NCBI RefSeq assembly: GCF_029784155.1
Contig: NC_073691.1
Span: 48,714,490-48,778,489 of the forward strand
Source of the DNA: Uranotaenia lowii
Lineage: Eukaryota > Arthropoda > Insecta > Diptera > Culicidae
Direction of reading: 5' to 3'
Length of the DNA: 64,000 nt
Part shown: positions 10,672 to 22,216 of the stretch, piece after piece
Layout of the letters: each line of letters opens with the position of its first letter
Position numbering within the stretch: position 1 is the first letter of the stretch
Translations under genes and position numbers: made by a program
The notes under the pieces: model-generated
Told to the model about the DNA's origin: nothing
Seen by the model: the letters and a program-made list of their open reading frames with translations, nothing else
Database searches by the model: none

Positions 10672-12765
10672 CGTTCCTATATGAGAGGGAGGAAGATGGC
10701 CCAATAAAATTTTGTTAACATAAGTTCTCAATTTATATGAGCAATACCAGAAAATGGAACCAAGTATGGCATGGAAAAGAATTTGGGAACGAGGTATGTT
10801 TTTACGATTGTCATAGACCATTACGCCCTGCAGTATGGAAAGATGGAGGGAATAAGGAAGGACAGGAAGCCCCCTTATCAGATTATTTGGTATGAATCGA
10901 GAACAAATCATGCAAAAGGGACCAAATTTTATAAGATAGGTTGTTTGCATACGAATAATTTTAGAACCCCACCTTTCAGGGTGGAGTCGGGAAGAAGTAG
11001 GCAGGTTTAATACATATTTGATTAGAAAAAACTCTTATTAAACAAATGGTGGCAAATTTGGCATGTGAAGTTTTCCAAGTACTTTAAAAAATTTTTGCTT
11101 GGAAATTTATGTCAATTAAATAATTTAAGAACTAACGTAGCTAATAAATACAGATTTAAAATTTCAAAATGTAAAAAAATTAGAGATACATTTTCAGAAA
11201 ATTATTTAATGTCATCTTTGTATTGCAATTCAAAACTCAGCTGCAGCTCTCATTTTATAGCAGTTGCTTTTGAAATATAATCTGTTTTGATTTAGAATAT
11301 TGTCATCAAACTAATTAAAAATTTAACAATTTTAAAACATAAAATTAATTTTTAAACGGTATAGAAAAGCACACCGAGTAAGCTAGTAACTAATATGACA
11401 ATGTTCCAAAACTTCAATAGAACGTTTACCAGACTAATTAAATTAGTTTTATAAATGAAACAAAAATAAATATTCGGTCAAATACTCGGTGCAACAATTG
11501 AGTAAGCTTATTACTCGACTATTTTCAAACTTTGTCAAATTTGGCCCGATTATCTTGAACCACTCTAGACCAAAACCTAAATTTACTCAGTAAAGATAAA
11601 ATATCTTCCATAAGAATCAGGAGTTTAAGTTTAAGAAAAAAATTCTCGAACATACCGATAAAAGAAAAAGTCATCAGTACAACAACTTTTGAATTGAAGA
11701 ATATTTCAACTTGTTCATTTTTAAAATAATGTAGTAAAAATAGTAAAAATATTAAAAAAAATAAATGTTAGGTTAACCTTTAGGTATTTTGTTTCCAAAA
11801 TTTTTGGTATTACATTCGTCAGTTTTTTTTATTCCAATGTGCCATCTGTGTCAGCAACCGATATTTGGTGGAAAGAGAGCGCAGCACCATCGAAAGTGCC
11901 CAAACGCATCCGTTATCCCGATGCTGTTGTCCAACGCAGAAAAACGCCCAAATCGTATATAGAGAGTAAGGGGGGAAAGGAAAAAGTTCAAAACGACCGG
12001 GTTAAAAGTGCTCCAATCCCTGTGTTGGTGCATCGGAAAAACTGGGCTAGCTACAGGATGTTGGTTGTGCGTGTGGGTAGCCGAAAGTTGTGCAAACTTG
12101 TTGTGCATACGTGTGGGTGCGTGGGTTAAAAATTGGATAGAATCGTATTCAATTTTGAAAAAAAAAATCATTTTACTTTTTCCAGTCATTGGATTAGAAA
12201 GACTCTTGACTGTCATCCAATAATCCAAAATTGATCGTTAATTTAAAAAAATTAAGTAAAGTAAATTTTTTAAATTTTCTGCCTATATTAGAGACATTTT
12301 TCAGCACTAGATGCTGCTGTAACATTGGAATGTGAAGTTCTCGGTAAAACAGACCAATGTATAAATTCTGTCTTGAAATTACCAAACCAATCCAACAATT
12401 TATTACTCAGCCCTAAATTCATCACTCAAACTTAAAAAAATGTAGAAAAAAGAACTTTTTACTGACATGGAAGCAATCAGAATATCCTGAAAGTATGCAA
12501 ATAGCTTTCATCCCTCTACTCAAGTACCTACCTACCAAAAATTGGTCCTGTCATGAAGGTTTCCAGAATTAACAACAAAAAAATAAAAGATGCGTTAGTT
12601 GTTTTTCGACAACGGCAATGTTCCGAAAGCACTCGAATCAACATTTGACTTCTGTCGGGGACAGCTCTACATAGAAAAAAGAAAATCCAGAACCCAATGT
12701 CCTCACATATGAACGAAGTTTTATTTAAACACACTCACATAAAGACTTTGATTTTTTGTTTCTAT
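10672..12765. other. AT-rich intergenic DNA
   Basis: No gene or element was recognised. A GC-richer island at about 11840-12130 has a 96-codon plus-strand frame and a 125-codon minus-strand frame, neither with a recognisable domain. Confidence 0.35.
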
Positions 12766-12771
12766 TTTATT
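12766..12771 (-). terminator. Poly(A) signal for the putative host exon
   Basis: The minus strand reads AATAAA here, 54 bases after the TGA that ends the open frame at 12826. Confidence 0.5.
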
Positions 12772-12825
12772 TTGGACGCTACAATGTCCTACCCACTCCA
12801 TCCCGTAGTTTGACATTCTCCTTCC

Positions 12826-13157
12826 TCATGGGACCTCGTCTTCTGTCTTATTTTTGGAAATAGCATAGTAAAAGTCCTTCTCCTCTGGCAGGATCGAGAA
12901 AAAAAATCCCGGATAGTCTATGTTATCGCTTGACGTTTGTTGCCTGACGACCAGAAGCTGATCCGGCCGGACGGTCGTTGAAATATCCATAGGCAAACAA
13001 CCACCGTAAAACTCTTGCAGCATATTGGTCGTAAATGGATGAAATCCTTTCTCGTATTGTTGCACATAAAAAGTAAGCAAAAAGCCATTTGTTTTGAGTT
13101 GCTTCTTAAACCGAATTAAACTGTATTTTTCTATTATTTTTTTATAAGATTTTAAAG
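12826..13157 (-). CDS. Putative terminal coding exon of an unidentified host gene
   Basis: Not recognised by family. On the minus strand a pyrimidine-rich tract ending TTTTTGTTCTACAG (AG at 13158-13159) is followed by 332 bases open to TGA at 12826-12828, about 109 residues. Segments include TNGFLLTFYVQQYEKG, LQEFYGGCLPMDIS, VRPDQLLVVRQQ and PEEKDFYYAISKN. Codon choice is mixed and balanced, unlike the AT-driven chance frames around it. An AATAAA follows shortly after. It contains no transposase or RT motif. Upstream exons were not found in the next kilobase, which is very AT-rich. Acceptor, frame and poly(A) signal are visible; the claim that it is a real host gene end is inference. It could be a relic. 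Confidence 0.5.
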
Positions 13158-14242
13158 CTGTAGAACAAAAATTGTTGTTCAGAAACTGGCCTTATTGTTT
13201 ATTCTGCAAAATTGTCTGGAATGATTTAAGTTTCTACATATATCGCAAAAAAAATGAAAAATATTTTTTAAAAATATTGAATATTTAACATTTAGCCTTC
13301 CGAATTCATTATCTATATTTTGCTTTACAAAAAAAATCAGTCGTTCGACTTTTTTTATCACTCGTTTTTTTTTCGTGTAAATTGATATTTTTTTGTAATT
13401 TTCCAGAAATTTTTAATAATTTGGATAAATCCTTTATTGCGAAAATACTAAGTGAAACTTTATACTGTTCCAACACATTGACTTGACATTATTGGAAGTT
13501 TAGCGGCTTGTATTTTTATTCAAGCGCATCCAAATTAAAAAAGATCTTTTGGGACTCTTTTATTTACATAATTCCTTTTTTCAAGGGACGCAAATCCAGC
13601 CTTGTGTGTCGATTTGACACTCCTCGCCTAAAATTGCTATTCTTCTCTTGTTTCTTAACCGATTTGTATGAAATTTATAGTTTTAGAAACTTCGTGAAGT
13701 AACTCAAATATATTTATAAAACTTTATTCAACTACAACACTTCAGTTTTCCGTTATTCAAAGTCTAAAAACAAATAAAAAAAAAATGAACCATGCTTTGA
13801 AAAAAGGCTAAAGATTGGCTGTAGATAACTTTTGGATCAATTTTACATTTTTGTGATAATTTATTTGTCCGAAAAAGTTCACTTTCACTTGCTTATTAGA
13901 CCAAAATTTAAATTTTTTGGTTTCATTATTAAAGAAAAGTATATAAGTAGTTATAGTATTTTGTAAAATTTGTATAAACCAGATTATATATATAACGCTC
14001 CTGTAGATACTCATTAAGCCTCGATTGAATACGAGCCCTTATTTGTCCTAGAAGTTTTTGTTTTTCAAATTTTCTCAGCAATTTAGTATTGTAAAAAAAA
14101 TAATCAAGTATCTTCTTCAAATCGAAAATTTAATTTTCAAATTAAAATCCAAAAAAAATTATAAAACTTATCACATTTCAGACACTATTTAATTAGTTAA
14201 CCCTTTAAAAATATTTTTTTCTCATCAATTGCTTATGTTGAG
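13158..14242. other. Very AT-rich DNA
   Basis: If the 12826-13157 exon is real, this would be its upstream intron. No confident donor site or further exon was identified. Confidence 0.3.
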
Positions 14243-15649
14243 GTAGGGAGAGTTGCCCTACTTTGGACGGTGGTGGTTTTCAAACAATCATGTTTATCTC
14301 ATAAACGAACGGGAGGTTTATATCTTGAGAGAAGTTTATTTATAGTTCATGATTGTATCTGCAAGCTTCAATGAGAATTTTCAACATTTGTTTCTCCGTT
14401 ATTGAAGGATTTGCAAAGATATTTTTATCTTTTATCCTACTGTTCTTATTTTGGTACTGTACTGGTATCTTTCATTGAACCTTTAACTAAAATTTCTATA
14501 AAAAGCGTAAATTTTTATTACAAATTAGTAAACAAATTCATTTAAAACTGTAATCTTTAATTTAATATAATCTCAAAAATTAAAAACATAACCATTAGAA
14601 ACACTTACATTTATGTTGTGAATATTTTCAACACTTTCACTCCTAGTCAGGTCTATGAGCAGAACAAAGCTGAAACTTTTTTGTGTTTAGTTACTTGTAG
14701 TTTATTTGCGTAAAGCTAAAAAATGTTAAAAATGTTTAATTTTGGATCTAAGTTATACCTCAATTAAAAATTCGCACTTTCGTTGATTTGATTCGAATTG
14801 AAACAAAGTTTTGGCGATGTCAGGTCTAAAAATGGAACGTCAAACTCGAAAGTCTCCTATATCTGGACCTTTTATTAATATTACAGGTTTTCCATTGATT
14901 TTCATTTATTTTTGGAAAAATAGGTAATATGGTTAATATAAATCCCCGTGAAAGTAATTTCTCTTTAAACTTTGGCTTGGACACTGAAAAACGTGTTTTT
15001 TCGCTTTATTATAATTTTTGTTTTTTCAAAACATGCCCCACTAATTGAGCTATCTGATTTACCACTGATGAGGAGATACAATTTTAAAAACGTTGAAAAT
15101 TTTATCAGAAAAACTTTTTAATGGCAAAAAGTTGTATGGTTACATTCAGGAATAAAAAGAGTTCATTGTGTGCATAGCAGTATCCTTATCCTATGCTAGC
15201 AAAATAAATTATTTACAATTTAAGCCCGAGTAGACTATGATGCCTGAATTGATAGCAAGTTGAGACTAAAATAAGGTATCCACAGCATACTGAGAGCACA
15301 ACTTACTCTCATGTTTTAGACGATAGCAAAATAAAGCATCATTATGGTTTCATTATTTTTCCTTTGATAGCACAAGAAGACCAAAATTAGCTTTCAACAG
15401 TAAATTGCTAGCATAAATTGATGTAGAATTTAGCCTGATAGCAAAACTAGGCATCATTAATTTTTATTTATATGAAATTTAAACTAAAATTCTGCATAGA
15501 AACCTATTCTGTATAGATTTTATATGAGAGCAAAATTATCATTTACTTCGATGCAATATTGAAATAGTAGCATAATTTATTAGCTATATTGAATAAAAAA
15601 AATTCTTACAAATCAATCATCAATCATTATTCAAACATATTTTTGACAC

Positions 15650-15790
15650 GGGCTTGTGATATAGCTCAATTGGCAAATCAGTTGCTTCCTGAGCCGATGT
15701 CCATGAGTTCGATCGTTCCATCGATCGTTGATGCAAATTGCGAATGAATGACATGAAGATGTTAAAACGACTAAATCGAAACAAAAAAAA
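15650..15790 (+). mobile_element. tRNA-derived SINE, copy B
   Basis: Starts GGGCTTGTGATATAGCTCA with box A-like TAGCTCAATTGGCAAA and box B-like GAGTTCGATCG, then a shortened body with TTAAAACGACTAAATCG and a short A-rich tail. It aligns with copies A and C but lacks part of the middle. It is inserted in the left arm of the CCCGAG element, so it is younger than that element. Confidence 0.78.
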
Positions 15791-16544
15791 TTAAATATCC
15801 TTATGTGGTCAAATAATAACTAATATTTTCATGTTCAATGAGCGGCATGTGACTGGAAGCAAAATAATACATTTCACAATGTTAAGTATCTATAAAATTT
15901 CAGATGTTAATCAAAATCCATCACTTACGGTGGAATATTTTTTTTATTCACAACAAAAGCAACAATATCAGCAAATGTCTCAGGAAATATTTTAATAACG
16001 AAAAAACCGTTTTTTTAAATAAATTAAAGTATATTTCAGCTCAAAAAAAGATTTACTTATATTGATTTTTAAGATACAATTTATTCTACAATGGCTGGAA
16101 AATAACTGGATAGTTCATGAAGTGACCATATCAACTTATACTAACAATTATTAATTACACTGGATACAATAATTCAGATCAGTATCGCTTTGTCAAAAGT
16201 AAGAATGTTTCAAATATGAAAAATAACATGTTAGCTGGTTGAAATTGAAATAGTTACTTTTTCAATATTCACAGGATTTTTTTGAATTCGAGATATTAAT
16301 TTAATAAAATTATATTTTTGCAATCAAACTTTAAACGCAATTTTATCTTCGTTGGCTCAGTGTCGTCCAATAATGGAAAATTGCACCTCAAAGTTTCCAA
16401 GAACAACTATTTAATTTGGCACAGTGTTTTTTTCGCAGTGCAAAAGTGAAAACAAAAACATAAATAATTTGTCGAGTCAGCTGTCTGTCTGTTTTGTAGT
16501 TTTGTTCCCTAGGAGCCTAGAATAAGGGAACCGATCGAAAAGCC

Positions 16545-18775
16545 ACCGGAGAAATGGCCAGACTAGAACAGAGAAGTGTCCCGTCCACAAGCCGGCTTTG
16601 TCTGCGTCCGAGGACTGTGGCTTTATCAGAATTCAGTTGCTACCGACCAGCTGGTAAGTTGCCACAACATAGCCTGTTTTGTGGATTTGTGTAAAATTTT
16701 AGTGTGCTTTTGAGTCTCCGTTTATATTTATCTCTTGATTTAGATAAACATATACCCTTACCCGAAAGTGTGGCAGCAAATTTTCACTCCAGGCCCTTCC
16801 TGATAAGCATCCCGGAGTCGATGGACGCTCTGCCGCGAGGACGCACAGCGGCTTGTTGAAAAACATCACCGGAGAAGGAAGTTTTCGTTATCATTAAGCA
16901 GGTATGCAAGTCTAAGTTATGTTTCCAAAAAGATTCCGTTGCACTTATCACAAAATTTCAGGTGCTTGTTTGAGCGTCGCTGTGCGTCACAACGGATTCA
17001 ACGAAGCGGTAAAAGAATGTCTCATCCCCATTGTAGAGAGAAGCTACCTCGGCAAACTGTTCTTCCCCAGCGGTTGAATACCTACGATTAAAGTTTCTTC
17101 AAAATCATCCAAAATGTCGGACGTTCTAGTTGGAAGCCCCAGTTGTGCCCGTTGAAGATTCCATGAACGTCAAAACCGATCTGCAGGAAATGATGACGCA
17201 GTCCCTGACTAGAGCACGGTTTTCGAAGGATCGACACAGAAGGCAATCCACTTAAGGGGCTTTTTCTGTCACGTTGAAGGCTTACTCGCATGGTGAGTTT
17301 CTTTTTAGATTTGACTATAAATCTCCTGCTTCTATTAAGAGCCTATGGCCAAATCTGATTCCGGAAAATATGACCAGAGGGCGATCAGATATTAAATGGA
17401 CAGAAAATGAAAGAATTTTGACCCTCTCCTGTATTTCGTCAATAAGAACGCCGTGCAATATTGAAAAAAAATTTTTGTAGTAATTTATAAGAAACGAAAT
17501 ATTTTTAAACGAACAGCTAAGCTAAAATTATCGATAATTTGAACTAATTGGCTTACTTTATATCTGTCATGAAAGATAACAAAATTTGCTTTTAGATAAG
17601 ATTGACAACACAAAGGCGTTTAAAAATGATCATCAAGTAATTAAAAAAAATATCGCACCGGTAAATGTTAAAACAATTAATAAACAAAAATAGATAAAAA
17701 GTTACTATAAATTATGGATCTTTATATTTTGCCCTCGGAATTTACTATATTTTAAAAATAAAATAAAAACGAAGAATAAGAATAAGAATTTTACGATTTC
17801 ATATATCTGTGAATTATATTTTTGCATTTCTTGCAATTACAAAAATAGCAGATGTTAAATTACTTGGAGTGTGCATTTTAAACGCCTTTGTGTGGATAAT
17901 TGCGGCATTCTAATTATATATAACAAAATTTGTTTGTAATCTGAATCTTCTGCGGTGCCTATACAAAGGCGCTTATCGTTATCAAATTCTGTTCCATTCA
18001 AGAAAATTTAAATATACATTCAGGCGTTTACGCGAAAGTAAATTTTCTTGAGGAACTTTTTGTTGTGATTTGTCAATTCAATTTAATAACGAAAAATCTT
18101 TTATTTTTCCATTCATTCATACATGCATATATCAATAACATTGATAACCATAGATTAAAAATTCTGAGCAGCAATACATTTACAGATTTCCCACAATTTT
18201 ACAAATTGTTTTTAGTTATTTTTTTTGTATGTTATATCAATAAAGTTTCTAAATGTTTTCGAAAAAATGGCAACTGCTTAAAAATTCTGTATCCTTAATT
18301 TTGAATTTCCATTAGTAAGTTATGAATTCTTCATTCTAGCATCTGATTCGAATAGAATGTTTTTTTAATGGGATTTTAATCCATTGGGATGGTTCATTCC
18401 TACGAATTTAAATGTTCTAAATGTTTATTTGAAAATGATTCTAAATTATCAATTGAGAATTCTAAATTTTTGTTTCTTTAAAGTTACCTAGTTTTACATG
18501 TAGATTTCAGAATTCAAAAATGAAAATTTCGGAATTCAGAATTCATAATTCCGAATTAAGATTCAACGTACTTATGAAAATTCACATCAGTTTAAAAAAA
18601 AATACATTATTAATTTTTTTTCTCAATTTTTTTTAGGACGACACAGTGGAATTCGACGATGATCTGAATCGAGTCCGAAAATCGATCAATTGAACCCGAC
18701 AACTCATGCACATTTATGAGTATTAAGCAACAATGAATCCATCTTAAAAAAAACTACCGGCTTAACGAAGACTTG
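16545..18775 (+). pseudogene. Decayed multi-exon gene-like segment inside the CCCGAG transposon
   Basis: Four blocks with genic base composition are bounded by good splice consensus sites. Block 1 ends at a CTG|GTAAGT donor (16653/16654). Block 2 (16744-16901) has a TTGATTTAG acceptor and an AAGCAG|GTATGC donor. Block 3 (16962-17292) has an AAAATTTCAG acceptor and a CATG|GTGAGT donor. Block 4 (18637-18775) has a poly-T acceptor ending TTTTAG and a CTTG|GTAAGC donor. Broken frames read like protein: AANFHSRPFLISIPESMD in block 2, NGFNEAVKECLIPIVERS in block 3 and DDTVEFDDDLNRVRKSIN, followed by a stop, in block 4. Internal stops and shifts show decay. It is either the element's own intron-containing transposase or captured host exons. 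I do not recognise the family. Confidence 0.5.
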
Positions 18776-19819
18776 GTAAGCAACCTAAATTCGAATATTT
18801 ATCCAAGATAAGATTTTTATTTATATTATTTACACGTTGCATAATTTAAGGAAACGCTGGTAAGGATAGCAAACTTTTACGGTAAAATGACTTCAAATTT
18901 AGCTATCACGCCTTGACAGCCAGTTTGGTTGACTTAAGATGAAGAACGGAAAAATGGAAGCATAATATTTATAAACAAAAAGCCAAATTTAGCTTGTATT
19001 GAATCCTTTAGTAAACCTTTTCTGCTGTAATTTTTCGTAAATTTTGAGAGCATTTTGATAACAAATTTTGCTATAACCGAAAATTTTGCGATGCCTTATA
19101 TTGGCCTCATTTTGCTCTCCAAGCTTTCTAAAAATGAGGTGTAGTTAGGCTCTCAGTATTAGCAAAATTAGGCATCACTTTGCTAACCAAGTATGGAAAT
19201 TTGTGCTCTCATTTTTGCTGTGTACCACCTTATGTCAAGCAAAATGAGAGCACATTTGGCTCTCAGGGCGTGATAGCAAAATTTGCTATAAATTTGCTAT
19301 AAAAGTCTGCTCGGGAGGTGTTTAAGGACTAAAGTAGGCTCTAGGTCTAAAATAGGAGCACTCACCCTAAATATAGTTATTTTCATCGATATTATTTTTC
19401 TTAACGGATCCATAGTCTATGCTGTAGAGGGTTATAGAATTTATGATCAATGTTTATTTTGCTTTGTTTATTTTGGTACACATACAGCTATAGACGAAAC
19501 ATAAAATCTAAAATCTGAATTGATATTGAAGGATGCAAATAAAAAAATCATGATAGGCCATCTGTGAAGATTAACAAAAAATCATGATGGTTGGAAAATT
19601 TGGACTGAAAAATATTGTACACTTAAAAGTTAGTATTTAAATTTCTTTTGAAGCTTCCAGTACATTCACAGAAACTTAAATGTTATAGGTTAGTTGTTAT
19701 CAAATATTTAAGAATTTTTTAGAGATATAAAAAACAGGTTTAAAGGATAAAATCAAGAGCTTACGCTTTTAAAAAAAAATAGATTGTCAGATTACGGTTG
19801 AAAAAAGGACTATTACTAA

Positions 19820-20012
19820 GTTTTTTTGCAATATTCTCAAAACTACTGAACCAGTTTTCATAAATTATAATACTCTTACGAATATGCTTCTAGTTTGTCT
19901 ACGGGTTCAAGTATCGTTCTAACTTCTAAATGTAGAAAGGCGCGAGTTGCTAAATTTTTCCAAAAATATATGTTGAAAATAAGAAAATGGGAACAAGTAT
20001 CCCCATTCTCCT
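19820..20012 (-). mobile_element. Partial copy of the GATACTTGATC-type MITE
   Basis: Read on the minus strand this segment (GAATGGGGATACTTGTTCCC, then TTTTTGGAAAAATTTAGCAA and a GAACGATA..GAACCCGTAGA block) aligns with the left 170 bases of the MITE at 47211-48105. Only this end is recognisable; the rest is lost or too diverged. Confidence 0.65.
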
Positions 20013-20015
20013 CTA

Positions 20016-20985
20016 AAGCTTAGTTCTTTTAGAAATGGGACAGTTACGAATGCCTGTATCTAAAAAACCATTCGGTTGAACGAAATACTTTCTATGAAGA
20101 AAAATAAGGTAATGTTATGATCTTTCATGAAAAAATTTGAAAAAAAATATTTACCGTTTTTTGTTAAAGAAATTTCTACTTTATTCTTGCTTTCTCCCAT
20201 TGGCCGGCGCACACTTTTTTCAGTCATGGTATTGATCAGTTTCTCCAACTTACACTTCGAAAAATCTATATTTTAGGTGGCTTCACCCTCCTTCTTCAAT
20301 TTCTGATACTTTTTGGTCCAATACTTCTCTGGAAACTGGAAACTGGAAGCATTTTAGTAAATACAGTTGTTTCGAAATGAACAAATTTGATTATTTTTGA
20401 CCACATTTTTGAACGTTTTTTTTTCGGTACCGGTTTTACAGCTTAAGAGCTTTGGAACTATCAAAAAATGGTTGTTTGAGGCTGGATTTCAATGAGTCAT
20501 CACTAGGCAACACTTTCAGCTTATCGGAGAAAATTGTTTTGGACATTTCAGCGATCTACCCTTAATTTTTCGTTTATTGAAAATTAAAAATGCTGGTATG
20601 AGACTTGACTTCCTTTATGATCCTTAACCGTTGTTGCCGATCATGTGCTTCTCTCCAATGCTTGATTTGAACTTTGTGGACATTATTGACAGTGTTTGCA
20701 TACTTATCCACCACAAGAACTCAGTAATTCTTTGAATAATCAACGGTTTTGTCAGCTATCAATTTGATAATGACGTATTTTCAAGGAAACTGTGCAAAAT
20801 TATTTTTTTCTTTTTCTCTTGCATCGTACATATCTCAAAAACGCGTAAATTTTAAATTTTGAAAAAAATAGGTCGGATAGTACTTTTTACAGGCAACAAA
20901 ATGCTGTCAAAATTTTCAATATCAAATAACTAGTTAACGAGCTATTAGCAAATGAAAGTGTCCCATTTCTAAAAGAACTAAGCTT
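20016..20985. mobile_element. 970-bp TA-flanked MITE, copy 1
   Basis: Both ends carry the inverted repeat AAGCTTAGTTCTTTTAGAAA continuing to TGGGACA, near-perfect over about 26 bp, and both are flanked by TA (20014-20015 and 20986-20987), as expected for a Tc1/mariner-type insertion. No long open frame survives. A second, heavily interrupted copy at 39169-41720 aligns at both ends, which confirms a dispersed family. It is probably moved by a related transposase in trans. Confidence 0.8.
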
Positions 20986-20987
20986 TA

Positions 20988-21540
20988 AATTAAAAGCATT
21001 GCTTGTATGTTTGTTTGTTTTCTATAGGCTCAACCGTCTTCAGACCTAGAGAGCTGATATTTGACAAGAATGATGATTTTTTTTTTAATTTTCAAACAAC
21101 CCTAAATATTGTTTCAGCTATTTCAGCATTATTATATATCAGATTGTGATGAAATTTGCACATGATTGTTTTGAGAGACGAGCAATCGATTCTAGGTATG
21201 AAGGTGCGAAACAGGGGTCTTCCATATCAACTGTTCAATGTTTTTTCGATGTTGACGGTATTCTACATTGGATTGAGAACAAAATCTCCAAATCGGAGTT
21301 TTAAGGGACGCTCTATTACTTTCAGGTTTCAAATTTTGGGTCAAGCATCGTCCAAAGGGGTCTTCCATATTATCTGTTCACTGTTTTTGCGATATTATCT
21401 TGCTTAAATGGCGTCCACGATTTCATTGCTCTACTATGAAATTGTTCTAACTTTTTAACCGTTTGGTAGAATTTAATAAAAATTTGGGTGGATTTAGTTC
21501 ATAGTGCATTGTTTACATCCTGGAAGTTTTAAAGTCCTAT
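20988..21540. other. Unassigned AT-rich DNA
   Basis: Nothing recognisable. Two loosely similar segments containing GGGGTCTTCCATAT (about 21212 and 21357) suggest an old local duplication. Confidence 0.35.
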
Positions 21541-21557
21541 GATCAACACTAGCGGAA

Positions 21558-22216
21558 ATGGAGTCGAAAGAACAGCTCGTGCGTGATAAAATCTTGAGCA
21601 TTCATAACGAGAACAAGGATCTCTCGCATCGTTCCATCACTAAAACGTTAAGAATCGCAAATTCCACGTTGTCGCGGGTGTTTAAGCGGTTCGAGGAACG
21701 ATTGACCACCGATCGGAAGCCCAAAAGTGAAAGAAAAAAAATTTTCCGTACAACACCAAAAATCAAAACCGCGTAGTTGGGGCCTTTAACCGAAACCCGA
21801 ACGCCTCCATTCGGGATGTGGCTAAGAAGCTGCACCTTTGCAGAAATTTTGTCCAGAAGGCCAAAACTAAGGCTGGACTTCGAACGTTCAAAGTACAAAA
21901 GGCCCCTAATCGCGACGAGAAGCAGAACAAGTCCACCAAAGCCTGTGCCAGGAAGTTGTACCTCAACATGCTGACGAAAATTGAAAGCTGCATCATGGAC
22001 GACGAAACATATGTGAAGGACAACTTCAAACAGATCCCCGGAAAATTGTTTTTCACAGCCAAGGATAAGTTCAGCGTTCCGGAGTTTGATAAGCAACCAG
22101 CACATGCGGGAAGCGGAGTGCACCTTTCGTGACCCAGAACACGATGAACGGACAGGTGTACATGAAAGAGTGCCTCCAGCCGCTTCTGGAGGCTGCTTCC
22201 TCTCCTGAAGGCCCAC
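21558..22216 (+). pseudogene. Second-lineage DD37E-type mariner transposase, truncated
   Basis: A transposase relic distinct from copies 1 and 2. It begins MESKEQLVRDKILSIHNENK at 21558, runs through an N-terminal DNA-binding region, stops at 21774-21776, and continues in another frame with FNRNPNASIRDVAKKLH. The first catalytic Asp is in CIMDDETYVK, as in the other copies. A VYMKECLQPLLEA-like segment follows, and the sequence breaks off near 22216, before the second Asp and the Glu. There it meets the 3' end of a minus-strand RTE-like fragment, which probably inserted into it. Terminal inverted repeats were not found. Confidence 0.8.

Larger units (their letters stand above)
15225..19315. 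mobile_element. 4.1 kb DNA transposon with CCCGAG termini
   Basis: Left terminus CCCGAGTAGACT and the inverted right terminus CCCGAGCAGACT match 11 of 12 bases. Inside each end lie scattered copies of GATAGCAAAAT-like motifs and AGGCATC motifs in both orientations (left 15240-15500, right 18860-19300). Such subterminal repeats are typical transposase-binding arrays. A SINE sits at 15650-15790 and a gene-like, intron-containing segment at 16545-18775. No intact transposase was recognised, and no flush target-site duplication was seen, so the superfamily stays open. Confidence 0.65.
14243..19370. mobile_element. Outer terminal-inverted-repeat element (MITE-like)
   Basis: The left end near 14243 reads GTAGGGAGAGTTGCCCTAC and the right end read inwards is TTAGGGTGAGTGCTCCTATT; they are imperfect inverted matches over about 26 bases. 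Left and right arms (14243-15224 and 19316-19370) surround the element at 15225-19315, so this outer element was the older insertion. Coding capacity was not seen in the arms. Confidence 0.5.
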
